From CAYLJJ01 sp964384025 (GTDB lineage Bacteria; Myxococcota_A; Bradymonadia; UBA7976; UBA1532), in contig CAYLJJ010000017.1 in NCBI GenBank assembly GCA_964384025.1, positions 14,295 through 78,294 on the forward strand: a stretch of DNA of 64,000 bases, written 5' to 3'. The position numbers and the translations under genes were made by a program. Below are positions 16,988 to 24,937 of the stretch, in pieces; the first letter of the stretch is position 1, and every line of letters starts with the position of its first letter. The notes under the pieces are model-generated. The model saw only the letters and a list, made by a program, of their open reading frames with translations, had not been told where the DNA came from and searched no databases.

Positions 16988-17821
16988 CTAATCATCAAAG
17001 ACCGCAGGCTCCTCACCCAACTCTTGAACAATCTTGACCCCCTCCAGGCGTGCCCCAGCGCTGAGAGCATCTTTAAAGTTGGTCCCTCTGAAGGTCGCCT
17101 GTCGGAGATCAGCGCCGCTGAAATCAGCGCTCCCCAAATTTACATCCACAAACCAGGAGCCTCGCAGATCAGCGCCTCTAAAGTCAGCTGTCCTGAGATC
17201 TGCAGCACGCAGCTGTACGCCTCGAAAAGTCCCCCCTCGGAAATCTGCGCGCTTTAGCTCTGCGCCGCTCAAGTTGGCCTCGCTGAGATCCGCTCCGCGT
17301 AGACCTTTATGGTCGCTCAGGCGCCCCGCTAGGGTTTTATAGCGGCCAGAGAGTTCTCGTTCTGAGCTGGTCAGGCGAGCGACATGCTCATTGGCACCTC
17401 TAAGGCGAGCGGCGAGGATAGAAGCGAAGTTGCGGTAGAGCTTATAGGCCAAATCGGCGTCAAACTCCCGCAGTTGGGACTCACGTAAGCCCAAGAGGAT
17501 CGTACGTCCGATGGAGATAGCACGAGCGGATCGTGGGGAGGAGTCGATAAGCCCCATCTCTCCAAAACAATCGCCCATCTCTAAGATCGCCAGCTCCTCC
17601 TCTTGAAGGAGCCCCAAGCTGCGAGTGATACGCACCTCTCCTGAAAAGATGATGAACATCACGTTGCCAGGCGCACCCTCTCGGAAGATCACCTGACCAT
17701 CCTCTAAGATCTGGCGCTCCGTGACCTTGCGGAGGACTGCGATCAGCTCCGAGTCATTGAAACCGTGAAAGACTGAGATGCGCTCTCGCAGGCGATTGAG
17801 CCGATCAAGGGAGATCTTCAT
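16988..17821 (-). CDS. Cyclic-nucleotide-binding-type protein with pentapeptide repeats
   Basis: 277 residues from the ATG at 17821; a TTG at 17839 is an alternative, but its AAGGAG is too close. Residues about 5-140 form a CNMP/CRP-type effector domain: VIFREGAPGNVMFIIFSGEV, GDCFGEMGLIDSSPRSA matches the phosphate-binding cassette. No helix-turn-helix follows. Instead residues about 165-265 are pentapeptide repeats with A(D/N)L/F at every fifth residue (LRGADLSEANLSGAELKRAD...), predicting a right-handed quadrilateral beta-helix. The combination suggests a cyclic-nucleotide-sensing protein that acts through protein contact rather than DNA. It overlaps the 3-prime end of the protease gene by 17 bases on the same strand, so the two are coupled. 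Confidence 0.85.
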   Translation of the reverse strand: MKISLDRLNRLRERISVFHGFNDSELIAVLRKVTERQILEDGQVIFREGAPGNVMFIIFSGEVRITRSLGLLQEEELAILEMGDCFGEMGLIDSSPRSARAISIGRTILLGLRESQLREFDADLAYKLYRNFASILAARLRGANEHVARLTSSERELSGRYKTLAGRLSDHKGLRGADLSEANLSGAELKRADFRGGTFRGVQLRAADLRTADFRGADLRGSWFVDVNLGSADFSGADLRQATFRGTNFKDALSAGARLEGVKIVQELGEEPAVFDD

Positions 17822-19955
17822 GAGGGGAGGTATCGGCAAACTCCTTATTAAAGCTGAGGGAGCGTTTGCCGCTCGCTAGAAGCCAGAAGATCAAGAGGAG
17901 CAGTAGAGGGCCGGGCAGCTCTCCTCTGGAGCCTTGGCTGCAGGCCCGGCCGCTCATCAAACGATGGCAGCCTTCATCCAGCTCGCCGTCACAATCATTG
18001 TCCAAACCATCACCACAGATCTCCTCTAGGTTGGGAGCGCGATGTTCATTTCGATCATCACAGTCCAAGGGCGCACAGCTCCCATCACCATCCCGATCTT
18101 GACAGGCGCAGCCCTCATTCAGCTCACCATCGCAGTTATTGTCCAGGCCATCCCAACAGCGCTCCTCCTGTTTTGGAGAGATCTTGGGGTTGAGATCATC
18201 ACAGTCCCCCTCCTCAGGGCAGAAGCCATCCTGATCTCGATCAGGACAACCAGGGCGACCGCAAGGGGGCTCGAGTAGACCATCACAGTCATCATCTAAG
18301 CCGTTACAGCGCTCTGGAGCACCCGGGAAGATCGATGGGTCCAGATCCTCGCAGTCCTCTCCAGCGCAGCTCCCGTCTTGATCTTGATCGAGACAGCCAC
18401 AGACCGCTGATGAGAGACCAGATTGTTGGCAGCGCTCAAGCCCTGGACAGTCCTGATCAAGCTCGCAGAGGCTTCGGCAGCGCCCATCGTGGTGGCAGCT
18501 CAGCCCTGCTCCACACTCCAAGGCTTCTTCCCAGCCTCGATCGACGCAGGGCTCCGCGAGCGCTAAACCGAGGCTCTCTCGACAGCGCGCTCCTCCCCAA
18601 GGGGTCTCTCCACAGGCGCTCTCCTCTGGACATGCTTGACCTAAGAGTGAGCAGTCTGAGGGGAGGCAGCGCTCCCAATGCGAGGCGCAGCGTCGAAAGC
18701 CGCAAGTGCTCATCACCCGCTCCTCCCCCGGACACTCTTGCTGTAGGCAGAGGAGTAGAGATCTCAGCTCAGGATCCTGCTCCCCTTGCTCACACCACTC
18801 CAAACAGCTCTGATCTGAGAGAGGGCAGAGTCGAGCACAGTCCATCATCAGCGCCTCACAAGCTTCTCTGAGAGCTTGCCCTTGCTCACAGCGCAGTGAC
18901 TCTACAGTGCAGTGGCGCTCTAAGCAGCGCTGATCGTTGGGGGTCTCAGAGCAATTCTCAATGAGACAGGAGTAGAGGGCGTTAAAACCCTGCCGCGCGG
19001 AGGGAGAAGCATCATCGTAACAGTCAGAGAGGCAGCTATAGCTGCTCCCACATCCTTCAAAGCAGCGCAAGGTCACAGGACAGGAGGCCTCTCCCCCACA
19101 GCGCTCTGGGTGGCAGCGATCCCCGACACAGGCCTCAGGACAGGAGCAGATCAGGGGCTCCACCTCACAGGAGCCTCCCCCTCTCATCTGTGCCTCAATC
19201 CAGGGTAGATAGGAATCCACCCTTATCTGAATCGAGCCCCCCGAGCAGGGGATCTCCTCATCCCCAGAGCTGGCGCTGTTGATCCCCGCCAGGCGCCAGC
19301 CTCCTTCAGCGCGCAAAAGCGCCGGGCCTCCAGAGTCTCCAAAGCAGACCCCAGTGCCCTGCGCTTGGCTGAGAAAGGAGCGCTCTTGTAGCTCAAGAAG
19401 CTGAAGGGTCGTGGAGCGCTTAAGCCCCCCCTCGCTCTGCCCTGAACCATCAGAGACACCATAGCCTACAAAGAAGATCGGGCTCATCAAGGAAGCTTCC
19501 CAGCGTGAGAGCATGGGGATCGGGAGAATCTCCAGGGGATCGCTGAGCTGAATGAGTCCCAGATCATGAAGAGGGAGTATGCTCTCTGAAGAGAAGCCTG
19601 GATGGATATATACCCCTTGAGTGGGGATCAACTCTCCCTCAACGGGGAGGTTGTCCCAGCCTCCCCGGCTGTTGGGTCCCAGATAGAGGTGGATGGCGGA
19701 GAGGCTCTCTTGATCCATCTCATCCAAACAGTGAGCCGCTGTGAGTATCCAGTCGGGAGCGATGAGGGTTCCTGTACAGAAGGAGCCTGTATAGAAGCCA
19801 TCTGGAAAGAGTAGGGTCAGGGCGCCGACAGCAGGCCAGCCCGGCTCTAAGTCACCCCCAACGATGGGGGCCTCCTGAGTTTGCAGTTGGATCTCCTCTA
19901 TTTCGGTACAGGCATGGAAGAGGAGCAGAAGAGAGATGAGCAGAGCACGCAGCAT
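17805..19955 (-). CDS. Trypsin-like serine protease lipoprotein with MopE repeats
   Basis: 716 residues from the ATG at 19955, the codon that opens the lipoprotein signal (LLISLLLLFHAC). Residues about 30-265 form an S1 trypsin domain: activation-like IVGGDLEPGWP, His in LTAAHCLD, Asp in LHDLGLIQL, Ser in CFGDSGGPAL, so the triad is intact. Residues about 270-510 are very Cys-rich. Residues about 540-690 hold three MopE-type metal-binding units (CNGLDDDCDG, CWDGLDNNCDG, CGDGLDNDCDG). The end, GRACSQGS then a membrane segment (PLLLLLIFWLLA) and GKRS, resembles a MYXO-CTERM signal, with an extra 20-residue acidic tail that is unusual. Probably an outer-membrane or surface protease. The stop overlaps the downstream gene. 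Confidence 0.87.
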   Translation of the reverse strand: MLRALLISLLLLFHACTEIEEIQLQTQEAPIVGGDLEPGWPAVGALTLLFPDGFYTGSFCTGTLIAPDWILTAAHCLDEMDQESLSAIHLYLGPNSRGGWDNLPVEGELIPTQGVYIHPGFSSESILPLHDLGLIQLSDPLEILPIPMLSRWEASLMSPIFFVGYGVSDGSGQSEGGLKRSTTLQLLELQERSFLSQAQGTGVCFGDSGGPALLRAEGGWRLAGINSASSGDEEIPCSGGSIQIRVDSYLPWIEAQMRGGGSCEVEPLICSCPEACVGDRCHPERCGGEASCPVTLRCFEGCGSSYSCLSDCYDDASPSARQGFNALYSCLIENCSETPNDQRCLERHCTVESLRCEQGQALREACEALMMDCARLCPLSDQSCLEWCEQGEQDPELRSLLLCLQQECPGEERVMSTCGFRRCASHWERCLPSDCSLLGQACPEESACGETPWGGARCRESLGLALAEPCVDRGWEEALECGAGLSCHHDGRCRSLCELDQDCPGLERCQQSGLSSAVCGCLDQDQDGSCAGEDCEDLDPSIFPGAPERCNGLDDDCDGLLEPPCGRPGCPDRDQDGFCPEEGDCDDLNPKISPKQEERCWDGLDNNCDGELNEGCACQDRDGDGSCAPLDCDDRNEHRAPNLEEICGDGLDNDCDGELDEGCHRLMSGRACSQGSRGELPGPLLLLLIFWLLASGKRSLSFNKEFADTSPHEDLP

Positions 19956-20072
19956 AAGAGAGTGTAACGGTGATCTTGGGGAGAGATCATGAGCAAGTTG
20001 AACTCTCAGCCATTGCCTCTCAAAAAATCTGAGGATATGACTTTGGGACACTCCCAAGAGAGAAGAATCATC

Positions 20073-21164
20073 ATGAAGTTTCCATCTCTGCTCCTCAGCT
20101 TCCTATTGCTCAGCGCCTGCGGCCCCAATCCGGTCATCCCAGATGCCAAAGATCTACCTAAGATGCCTCCCTTGGTGCCCAAACAAAATTTCTTCATCCG
20201 CAACAGTCTGGATAATGATCCCAGCCTCTATGTGGGTCGCTTTGTCTCTGATGGGACACCCCTCGAGCAGATCGATGAAGCCCGTGCCAAAAAAACAGAG
20301 TGCTCTAAGTTTTACAAGATCCGTAAGGTTGGCGGTGGCGGTGTAGAGTATGACGAGTACTTCAGCGTCAGCAGCCAAGCAGCGGCCAGTCTGGGGATCC
20401 CAGCGGCGGACGCAGTCGGCCTAAACCTTAAAGCGGGAGGAGAGGGCAAGGCCCAGCGGGTGATCCGCGTTAAATACAATATCCACGAGAAGATGATCGC
20501 AGATCTCAGCGATCCTGCTGCCTTTAAGCGCTGCTGCCGTGCTGATGATCATGCCTGTAGCGGCTTGGTCGTGGGCGAGTTTATCTCAGGGACCGGTACG
20601 ATGTATCAGGCCGCTGGCACGGCCAATCAGGGAGAGCTGGCGGTGGGGATGAAGGGGGTTGGAGCCGATCTCAGCGTCAAGAACGGGATCGCTTGGCGCC
20701 AAGCGATCAAGTTTCCACAGCCTGTCTACTTTGCCTTTAAGCTCACCGAAGGCCACAGCGATAAAATCTGCGAATCCAACTGGGCGACGCGAGCCCCACG
20801 ACGCGCGGGCCTACGCTATTTTATCGGGACCTCCTCCTGGATCGACGATCTTCGTAAAGCGGAGGAGCAAGCGATGCTGGACGCTCGGCGGCAGGTGATC
20901 AAGTTCCTGGGGGAGCGCATTCAGGAGGACAGCACGCTCAAAGAGCAGCTCAGAGGATCAGGAGCAGGCTTGGAGAGCGCCACCCTGGATGAGACCAAAC
21001 TGAAGCGCAGCTCTGCGGGGGTAGCGCGCTTTGTCTACAAGGTCTGCCAGAAGATCGATAAGTCTCAAGGACCCAACTCCTGGCGCTATCAGGTGAAGGT
21101 CCTAAGCGAGCTAGAGGAGAAGGATCTTGCTCAGGCCGCCGCCGCCGCTGCGGCTTCCCTCTGA
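20073..21164 (+). CDS. Lipoprotein with LPP20-like C-terminus
   Basis: 363 residues from the ATG at 20073, which opens a lipoprotein signal (LLLSFLLLSAC); the frame upstream of it has no signal. The middle part is beta-rich and unrecognised. From about residue 275 an amphipathic helix with AEEQAMLDARRQVIKFLGERI is reminiscent of LPP20/YfaZ-like secreted proteins. The protein ends in an alanine run (AAAAAAAA). Its stop overlaps the ATG of the next gene (TGATG), and both proteins share the 'helix rich in A/R/Q after a short signal' feature, so they probably work together in the periplasm. Function unknown. It is divergent from the serine protease gene. Confidence 0.65.
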   Translation: MKFPSLLLSFLLLSACGPNPVIPDAKDLPKMPPLVPKQNFFIRNSLDNDPSLYVGRFVSDGTPLEQIDEARAKKTECSKFYKIRKVGGGGVEYDEYFSVSSQAAASLGIPAADAVGLNLKAGGEGKAQRVIRVKYNIHEKMIADLSDPAAFKRCCRADDHACSGLVVGEFISGTGTMYQAAGTANQGELAVGMKGVGADLSVKNGIAWRQAIKFPQPVYFAFKLTEGHSDKICESNWATRAPRRAGLRYFIGTSSWIDDLRKAEEQAMLDARRQVIKFLGERIQEDSTLKEQLRGSGAGLESATLDETKLKRSSAGVARFVYKVCQKIDKSQGPNSWRYQVKVLSELEEKDLAQAAAAAAASL

Positions 21165-22363
21165 TGCGTACTCTCTCTCTGTTCTTGCTTTTTAACGGTG
21201 GAGCCTTGGCTCTGCCCCAGTTCTGCAACTACAAGAAACCTGAGGGTTTTAACCTCTTGGTGGTGCGAGGCTATGGCAAGGGAGAGGATCCCAGCGTCGC
21301 TCGACAGAGGGCCCAAGCTCAGGCACGTAAGCTTCTTCAGGATCAGGTGCGCGAGGCGCGCGGAGCAGCGGTCGCTCGAGAGGCCGCCCTCAGCCTTGAG
21401 AACCAACCCGGCCACTATGATCCCATCCGTAAAGAGGCCTGCGCCGTCGCGGTCCTGGATCTGGATCGACTGGGGAGGCGAACTGCGAAGGCCAGGGATG
21501 CCTTAAAGACACGACTCAAAGAGTTGGCTCAGCAAGTCAAGCCTCTCCTCAAGCACAAAGGCCTCAAGGTGGAGTTCCCCATTTGGTCTCAGCGTTCTCA
21601 GATAGAGGCTCTGGGTAGGCGACTACAGCCTCTCCTTGTGGGAGCCTTCGTTGGGGTCAAGTTGGGAGGGAAGCGCAGCTCCAAGCTCCTCGGTCTCCTC
21701 TCCGCCTCTGGGGCTGACTGTGTACTCCAACCCCTCTTGCAAGGTTATAAAGAGGAGAGCAAGCAGGCCCTCTCTCCCATCTACTTTGCTCCTGCCGCTT
21801 TGGGGCTTGCGGACTGTAAGCCGCCGCCCCCCAGCATCGTCAGCGATGACAATCTGGGCTTGGAGTTTGGGCAGCGGGGAGGCCAAGGAGGGCTCGAGAT
21901 CAAGCTGGAGGTCGCGTTGCGAGGAGAGATGGTCTGTCCCATGGACCCCCTACCGATCTTAGTGGAGAGTAATCAACCCGCTTGGCTGCGGCTCTACTCG
22001 GTGGCTGATAATGGGCAGACGATGTTGGGTTGGGCCTCAGAGGCGCCTCTACGACGTTGGCGGATCGAAGATGCTTTAGCGGTGCGTCTACGGGGACAGC
22101 GTTACCGCCTCGTAGCGGTGGGGATCCCAGCGGTGATGGGCGCTGATGGCTTTGGAGCGAGAGCGCCTGGGCCTCCCGCTGCTCACTGTATGGCTCAAGG
22201 GCTCGCCTTTGGCCCTCAGCTCTTTCCGCCTCAGGCCTCCCTCTCCGCCAGCCGCTACGGGGTTTGGCCGCTCAAGAAAGCTCGCTGCGTTCGGGATCGA
22301 ACGCAGAGGAAGCGGCATGAGCAGATCTTAAGTGTCCTGGAGACCCTCCCTGGCTGCCCCTGA
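21164..22363 (+). CDS. Secreted protein, LPP20-like N-terminus and DUF4384-like C-terminus
   Basis: 399 residues with a signal peptide (LSLFLLFNGGALA). Residues about 30-75 show LVVRGYGKGEDPSVARQRAQ and AQARKLLQDQ, typical of LPP20-like periplasmic proteins. Residues about 255-345 show ILVESNQPAWLRLYSVADNG and RLVAVGIPAV, resembling the DUF4384 beta fold common in secreted proteins of this phylum. Start and stop of the two adjacent genes share one base (TGATG at 21162-21166), so translation is coupled. No catalytic motif is visible. It ends one base before the convergent acetyltransferase gene. Confidence 0.6.
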   Translation: MRTLSLFLLFNGGALALPQFCNYKKPEGFNLLVVRGYGKGEDPSVARQRAQAQARKLLQDQVREARGAAVAREAALSLENQPGHYDPIRKEACAVAVLDLDRLGRRTAKARDALKTRLKELAQQVKPLLKHKGLKVEFPIWSQRSQIEALGRRLQPLLVGAFVGVKLGGKRSSKLLGLLSASGADCVLQPLLQGYKEESKQALSPIYFAPAALGLADCKPPPPSIVSDDNLGLEFGQRGGQGGLEIKLEVALRGEMVCPMDPLPILVESNQPAWLRLYSVADNGQTMLGWASEAPLRRWRIEDALAVRLRGQRYRLVAVGIPAVMGADGFGARAPGPPAAHCMAQGLAFGPQLFPPQASLSASRYGVWPLKKARCVRDRTQRKRHEQILSVLETLPGCP

Positions 22364-22364
22364 G

Positions 22365-22928
22365 TTAAGGCTGTTTTTCACGCATCTGGATCCAATCTTC
22401 ACGGCGGATCTCCCAAAGCTCCTCTATATCGCAGCCGCTGTGATGCTCTGCCTTTGCTTCTCCTAAGAAGCGCGCCCCTGTCTTCTCCTTGATTCGGCGG
22501 GAGGCGCTGTTTTCTCTGGCGTTACAGACCTCAAGGCGCTCAACGCCTAGATCGAAGAAGAGGTGATCTTGAAACGCAGAGACCGCCTCGCTCATCAAGC
22601 CCTGTCCCCAAAAGGGCTCAGCCAACCAGAAGCCTCGATCCCCCGATGGACCTCCCTGGATCTTATAATCGATGATGCCGATGAGCGCCTCTGGCTCTTC
22701 TCTGAGGGTGATCGCCCAGGCGATTCTGTTTTTAGACTCAAACTGAGGTAGATAGGATTCGTTCAGGAAGGTGAGGGCCCCATCCTTGGGATAGGGCCAG
22801 GGGACCGCAGTGGTCATCTGCTTGATGATGTTCCAGTTGTTGAAATGATTTTGGATCGCTGCTGCATCCTCTAGAACCAGAGGGCGCAGAAGTAGACGCT
22901 CAGTTTTAAGGATTTTTCTAAACCGCAT
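22365..22928 (-). CDS. GNAT N-acetyltransferase, RimJ/RimL type
   Basis: 187 residues, typical of the Acetyltransf_3 group that acetylates ribosomal protein N-termini or small molecules. Visible motifs: LKTERLLLRPLVLEDA at the N-terminus, GIIDYK, motif A GFWLAEPFWGQGLMSEAV for acetyl-CoA binding, and VCNARENSASRRIKEKTGAR. The substrate cannot be told. It sits 15 bases after the protease gene on the same strand, possibly the second gene of that transcript. Confidence 0.88.
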   Translation of the reverse strand: MRFRKILKTERLLLRPLVLEDAAAIQNHFNNWNIIKQMTTAVPWPYPKDGALTFLNESYLPQFESKNRIAWAITLREEPEALIGIIDYKIQGGPSGDRGFWLAEPFWGQGLMSEAVSAFQDHLFFDLGVERLEVCNARENSASRRIKEKTGARFLGEAKAEHHSGCDIEELWEIRREDWIQMREKQP

Positions 22929-22943
22929 GACGAGGAGTATAGC

Positions 22944-24857
22944 CTACCTATAGGAGACCAGATCAGCGAGAATCTGTACCGCTTCTTTGGCCTGAATGCT
23001 CAATTTCTCTTCCTCTTTTTTCTTCTCTTCTGTCGTCTGTTTCTCCTTCTTCTCCTCCTCCTCCCCTTTCTTCTCCAAAAGATCAGCCACCTTGATGAAC
23101 TTACGGTTCTTCTTAGCCTTCTCTAGCTCCTCAGCCTGCTTTTGAAACTCACCGTCCGCTTCGATGCGGTGCTTAGAGAGCTTGCTCAGCTTTTGAATGA
23201 TCTTCGCAGTAATGGGGCGATAGCCCCCCTTGCTCTGATTGGCACTGGCGCTATAGAAGGCATCCATGGAGCGGGGCGCCAAGTGATTTTTTTGAGTAGA
23301 CTCTCCAAAGATCTCAGCATCATAGGCAGAGGGAACCAGGATATCAGCCTCAACCCCCATCGACTGAGTGGACTGACCACCTGGGCGAAAGAAGAGGGCC
23401 GTGGTTACTTTAAGGGCACCCAAACCCAATGGTAGGCTGATCACGTTCTGCACCGAGCCCTTCCCATAACTCTGTGCGTCTCCCACGATAAGGCCTCGCT
23501 TATAGTCCTTGATCGCCCCAGCCAAGATCTCTGAGGCGGAGGCGCTGACGCGAGAGCTGAGGACAACGAGAGGGGCCCTGAATTGAATCAAAGGGTCCTC
23601 ATCTCGCAAAATTTGCCGCGCTCCCTTACCCTTGACGCCCACGACAGCCCCTGTACCCAAAAAGAGCCCGGTCAACTCTACAGCGTGGTGCAGCAGCCCC
23701 CCCGAGTTGCGAGAAAGATCTAAGAGCAGACCATCCGCCTTCTCCATCGCTACCTCGATGAGCAGGGCGCGAAGATCATCCACACACTGCCGCCCTCCAA
23801 AATTGGAGCTGCCATAGAAGGAGGGCAGATCGATGATGGCCAGCTTCAACTCTCTCTCTCCCCGCTTGACCCGCTCCCAACGAAGCTTGGCGGCCTGCTC
23901 CTTGAGATCCACCTTGTCTCGGGTGATGGTCCTGATCAAGCTGCGGGTCTTCTCTCCTTGACGGAGGATGCTCAGCTTGACCCGCGTGCCCTTCTTTCCC
24001 CGAATTAACCGCACCACCTTACGCAGAGACATATCCACCACATCTACAGCCTCCCCCTCCTCTTGAGCGACCGCAGTGATGCGATCCTTGACCTTGATGT
24101 CACCGTGACGATCAGCGGGGCCACCGGGGACAATTTCATGGATGACTGTATAGCCATCCTCTTGGCGCAACACCGCACCGATGCCCTCAAGGGAGAGGCC
24201 CATAGAGATCCTAAAGTCTTCAATCGCCTCGGCAGAGAGGTAACTGCTGTGGGGGTCTAAGCTCTCTGCGAAGACATCCAGGAAGAAGGCATTAAAATCT
24301 TCCTGGGTCTGCTCTTTGATCCTCTTGCTGATCAGCTCATAGCGATGAATCAGCTTCCTCTTGGCCTCCTTCAGCTCAACCTCTGTCGCGAGGTAGCCCG
24401 CGATCTGAAAATGGATCAGCTCCTCCCTCAGCTTTGATTGCTCTCTCTCTCTCTTGGGTTGGGGGCGCTCATCGGAGTCCGCCAAGATCTGGATATCTTT
24501 GCGGAGCTTGTAGTTGGGGTTTTTGAGGATCCGCTTTACAAAGGCCAACATATTCTTATGTAGGCTGATGTTCTGTCTTCGCAGAGATTTAAGCTGTGAG
24601 CACTTTTTGCTCTTGAGGAAGCTCAGGACCTTGCGCTTGAGCTTCTTGGCTTCGTTGGCCAAGAGCAAAGTTCGGGTGGGATCCATCGCCCTCAGGAAGT
24701 TATCAGCGACACGTCGCTCCAGCGCCTTGTCATGCTTACCCTGGTTGATATGAACCTCCAACAGGCGCTCCATAAGATCTGGGACCAGTGTACATTTGAG
24801 ACGATTTTCAGCCTGGGCTGAGCTGAACAGGAGCAGCAGTGCGAGGGCGGTCTTCAT
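22944..24857 (-). CDS. C-terminal processing protease, Prc/Tsp-like (S41)
   Basis: A 637-residue exported protease with signal peptide MKTALALLLLFSSAQA and AGGAG upstream. The long N-terminal helical region (residues 20-200) with DFNAFFLDVFAESLDPHSSYL is characteristic of Prc/Tsp rather than the shorter CtpA. A PDZ domain spans about residues 215-305 (GLSLEGIGAVL, IVPGGPADR). The S41 core spans about 330-510: DLSRNSGGLLHHAV, catalytic Ser in VSASASEILAGAI and catalytic Lys in SYGKGSVQNV. The C-terminal tail (about 585-625) is a highly charged Lys/Glu segment. It should degrade misfolded periplasmic proteins or trim lipoproteins and cell-wall hydrolases. Flanked by another wall hydrolase (24938). 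Confidence 0.92.
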   Translation of the reverse strand: MKTALALLLLFSSAQAENRLKCTLVPDLMERLLEVHINQGKHDKALERRVADNFLRAMDPTRTLLLANEAKKLKRKVLSFLKSKKCSQLKSLRRQNISLHKNMLAFVKRILKNPNYKLRKDIQILADSDERPQPKREREQSKLREELIHFQIAGYLATEVELKEAKRKLIHRYELISKRIKEQTQEDFNAFFLDVFAESLDPHSSYLSAEAIEDFRISMGLSLEGIGAVLRQEDGYTVIHEIVPGGPADRHGDIKVKDRITAVAQEEGEAVDVVDMSLRKVVRLIRGKKGTRVKLSILRQGEKTRSLIRTITRDKVDLKEQAAKLRWERVKRGERELKLAIIDLPSFYGSSNFGGRQCVDDLRALLIEVAMEKADGLLLDLSRNSGGLLHHAVELTGLFLGTGAVVGVKGKGARQILRDEDPLIQFRAPLVVLSSRVSASASEILAGAIKDYKRGLIVGDAQSYGKGSVQNVISLPLGLGALKVTTALFFRPGGQSTQSMGVEADILVPSAYDAEIFGESTQKNHLAPRSMDAFYSASANQSKGGYRPITAKIIQKLSKLSKHRIEADGEFQKQAEELEKAKKNRKFIKVADLLEKKGEEEEKKEKQTTEEKKKEEEKLSIQAKEAVQILADLVSYR

Positions 24858-24937
24858 CCAGGTCTCCTAGAGTTTGAGTATGAGCATCTAAAGAACTTGA
24901 GAGCGTCCAAGAGGGGTTCCAGATTCGAGGTTTGAGT

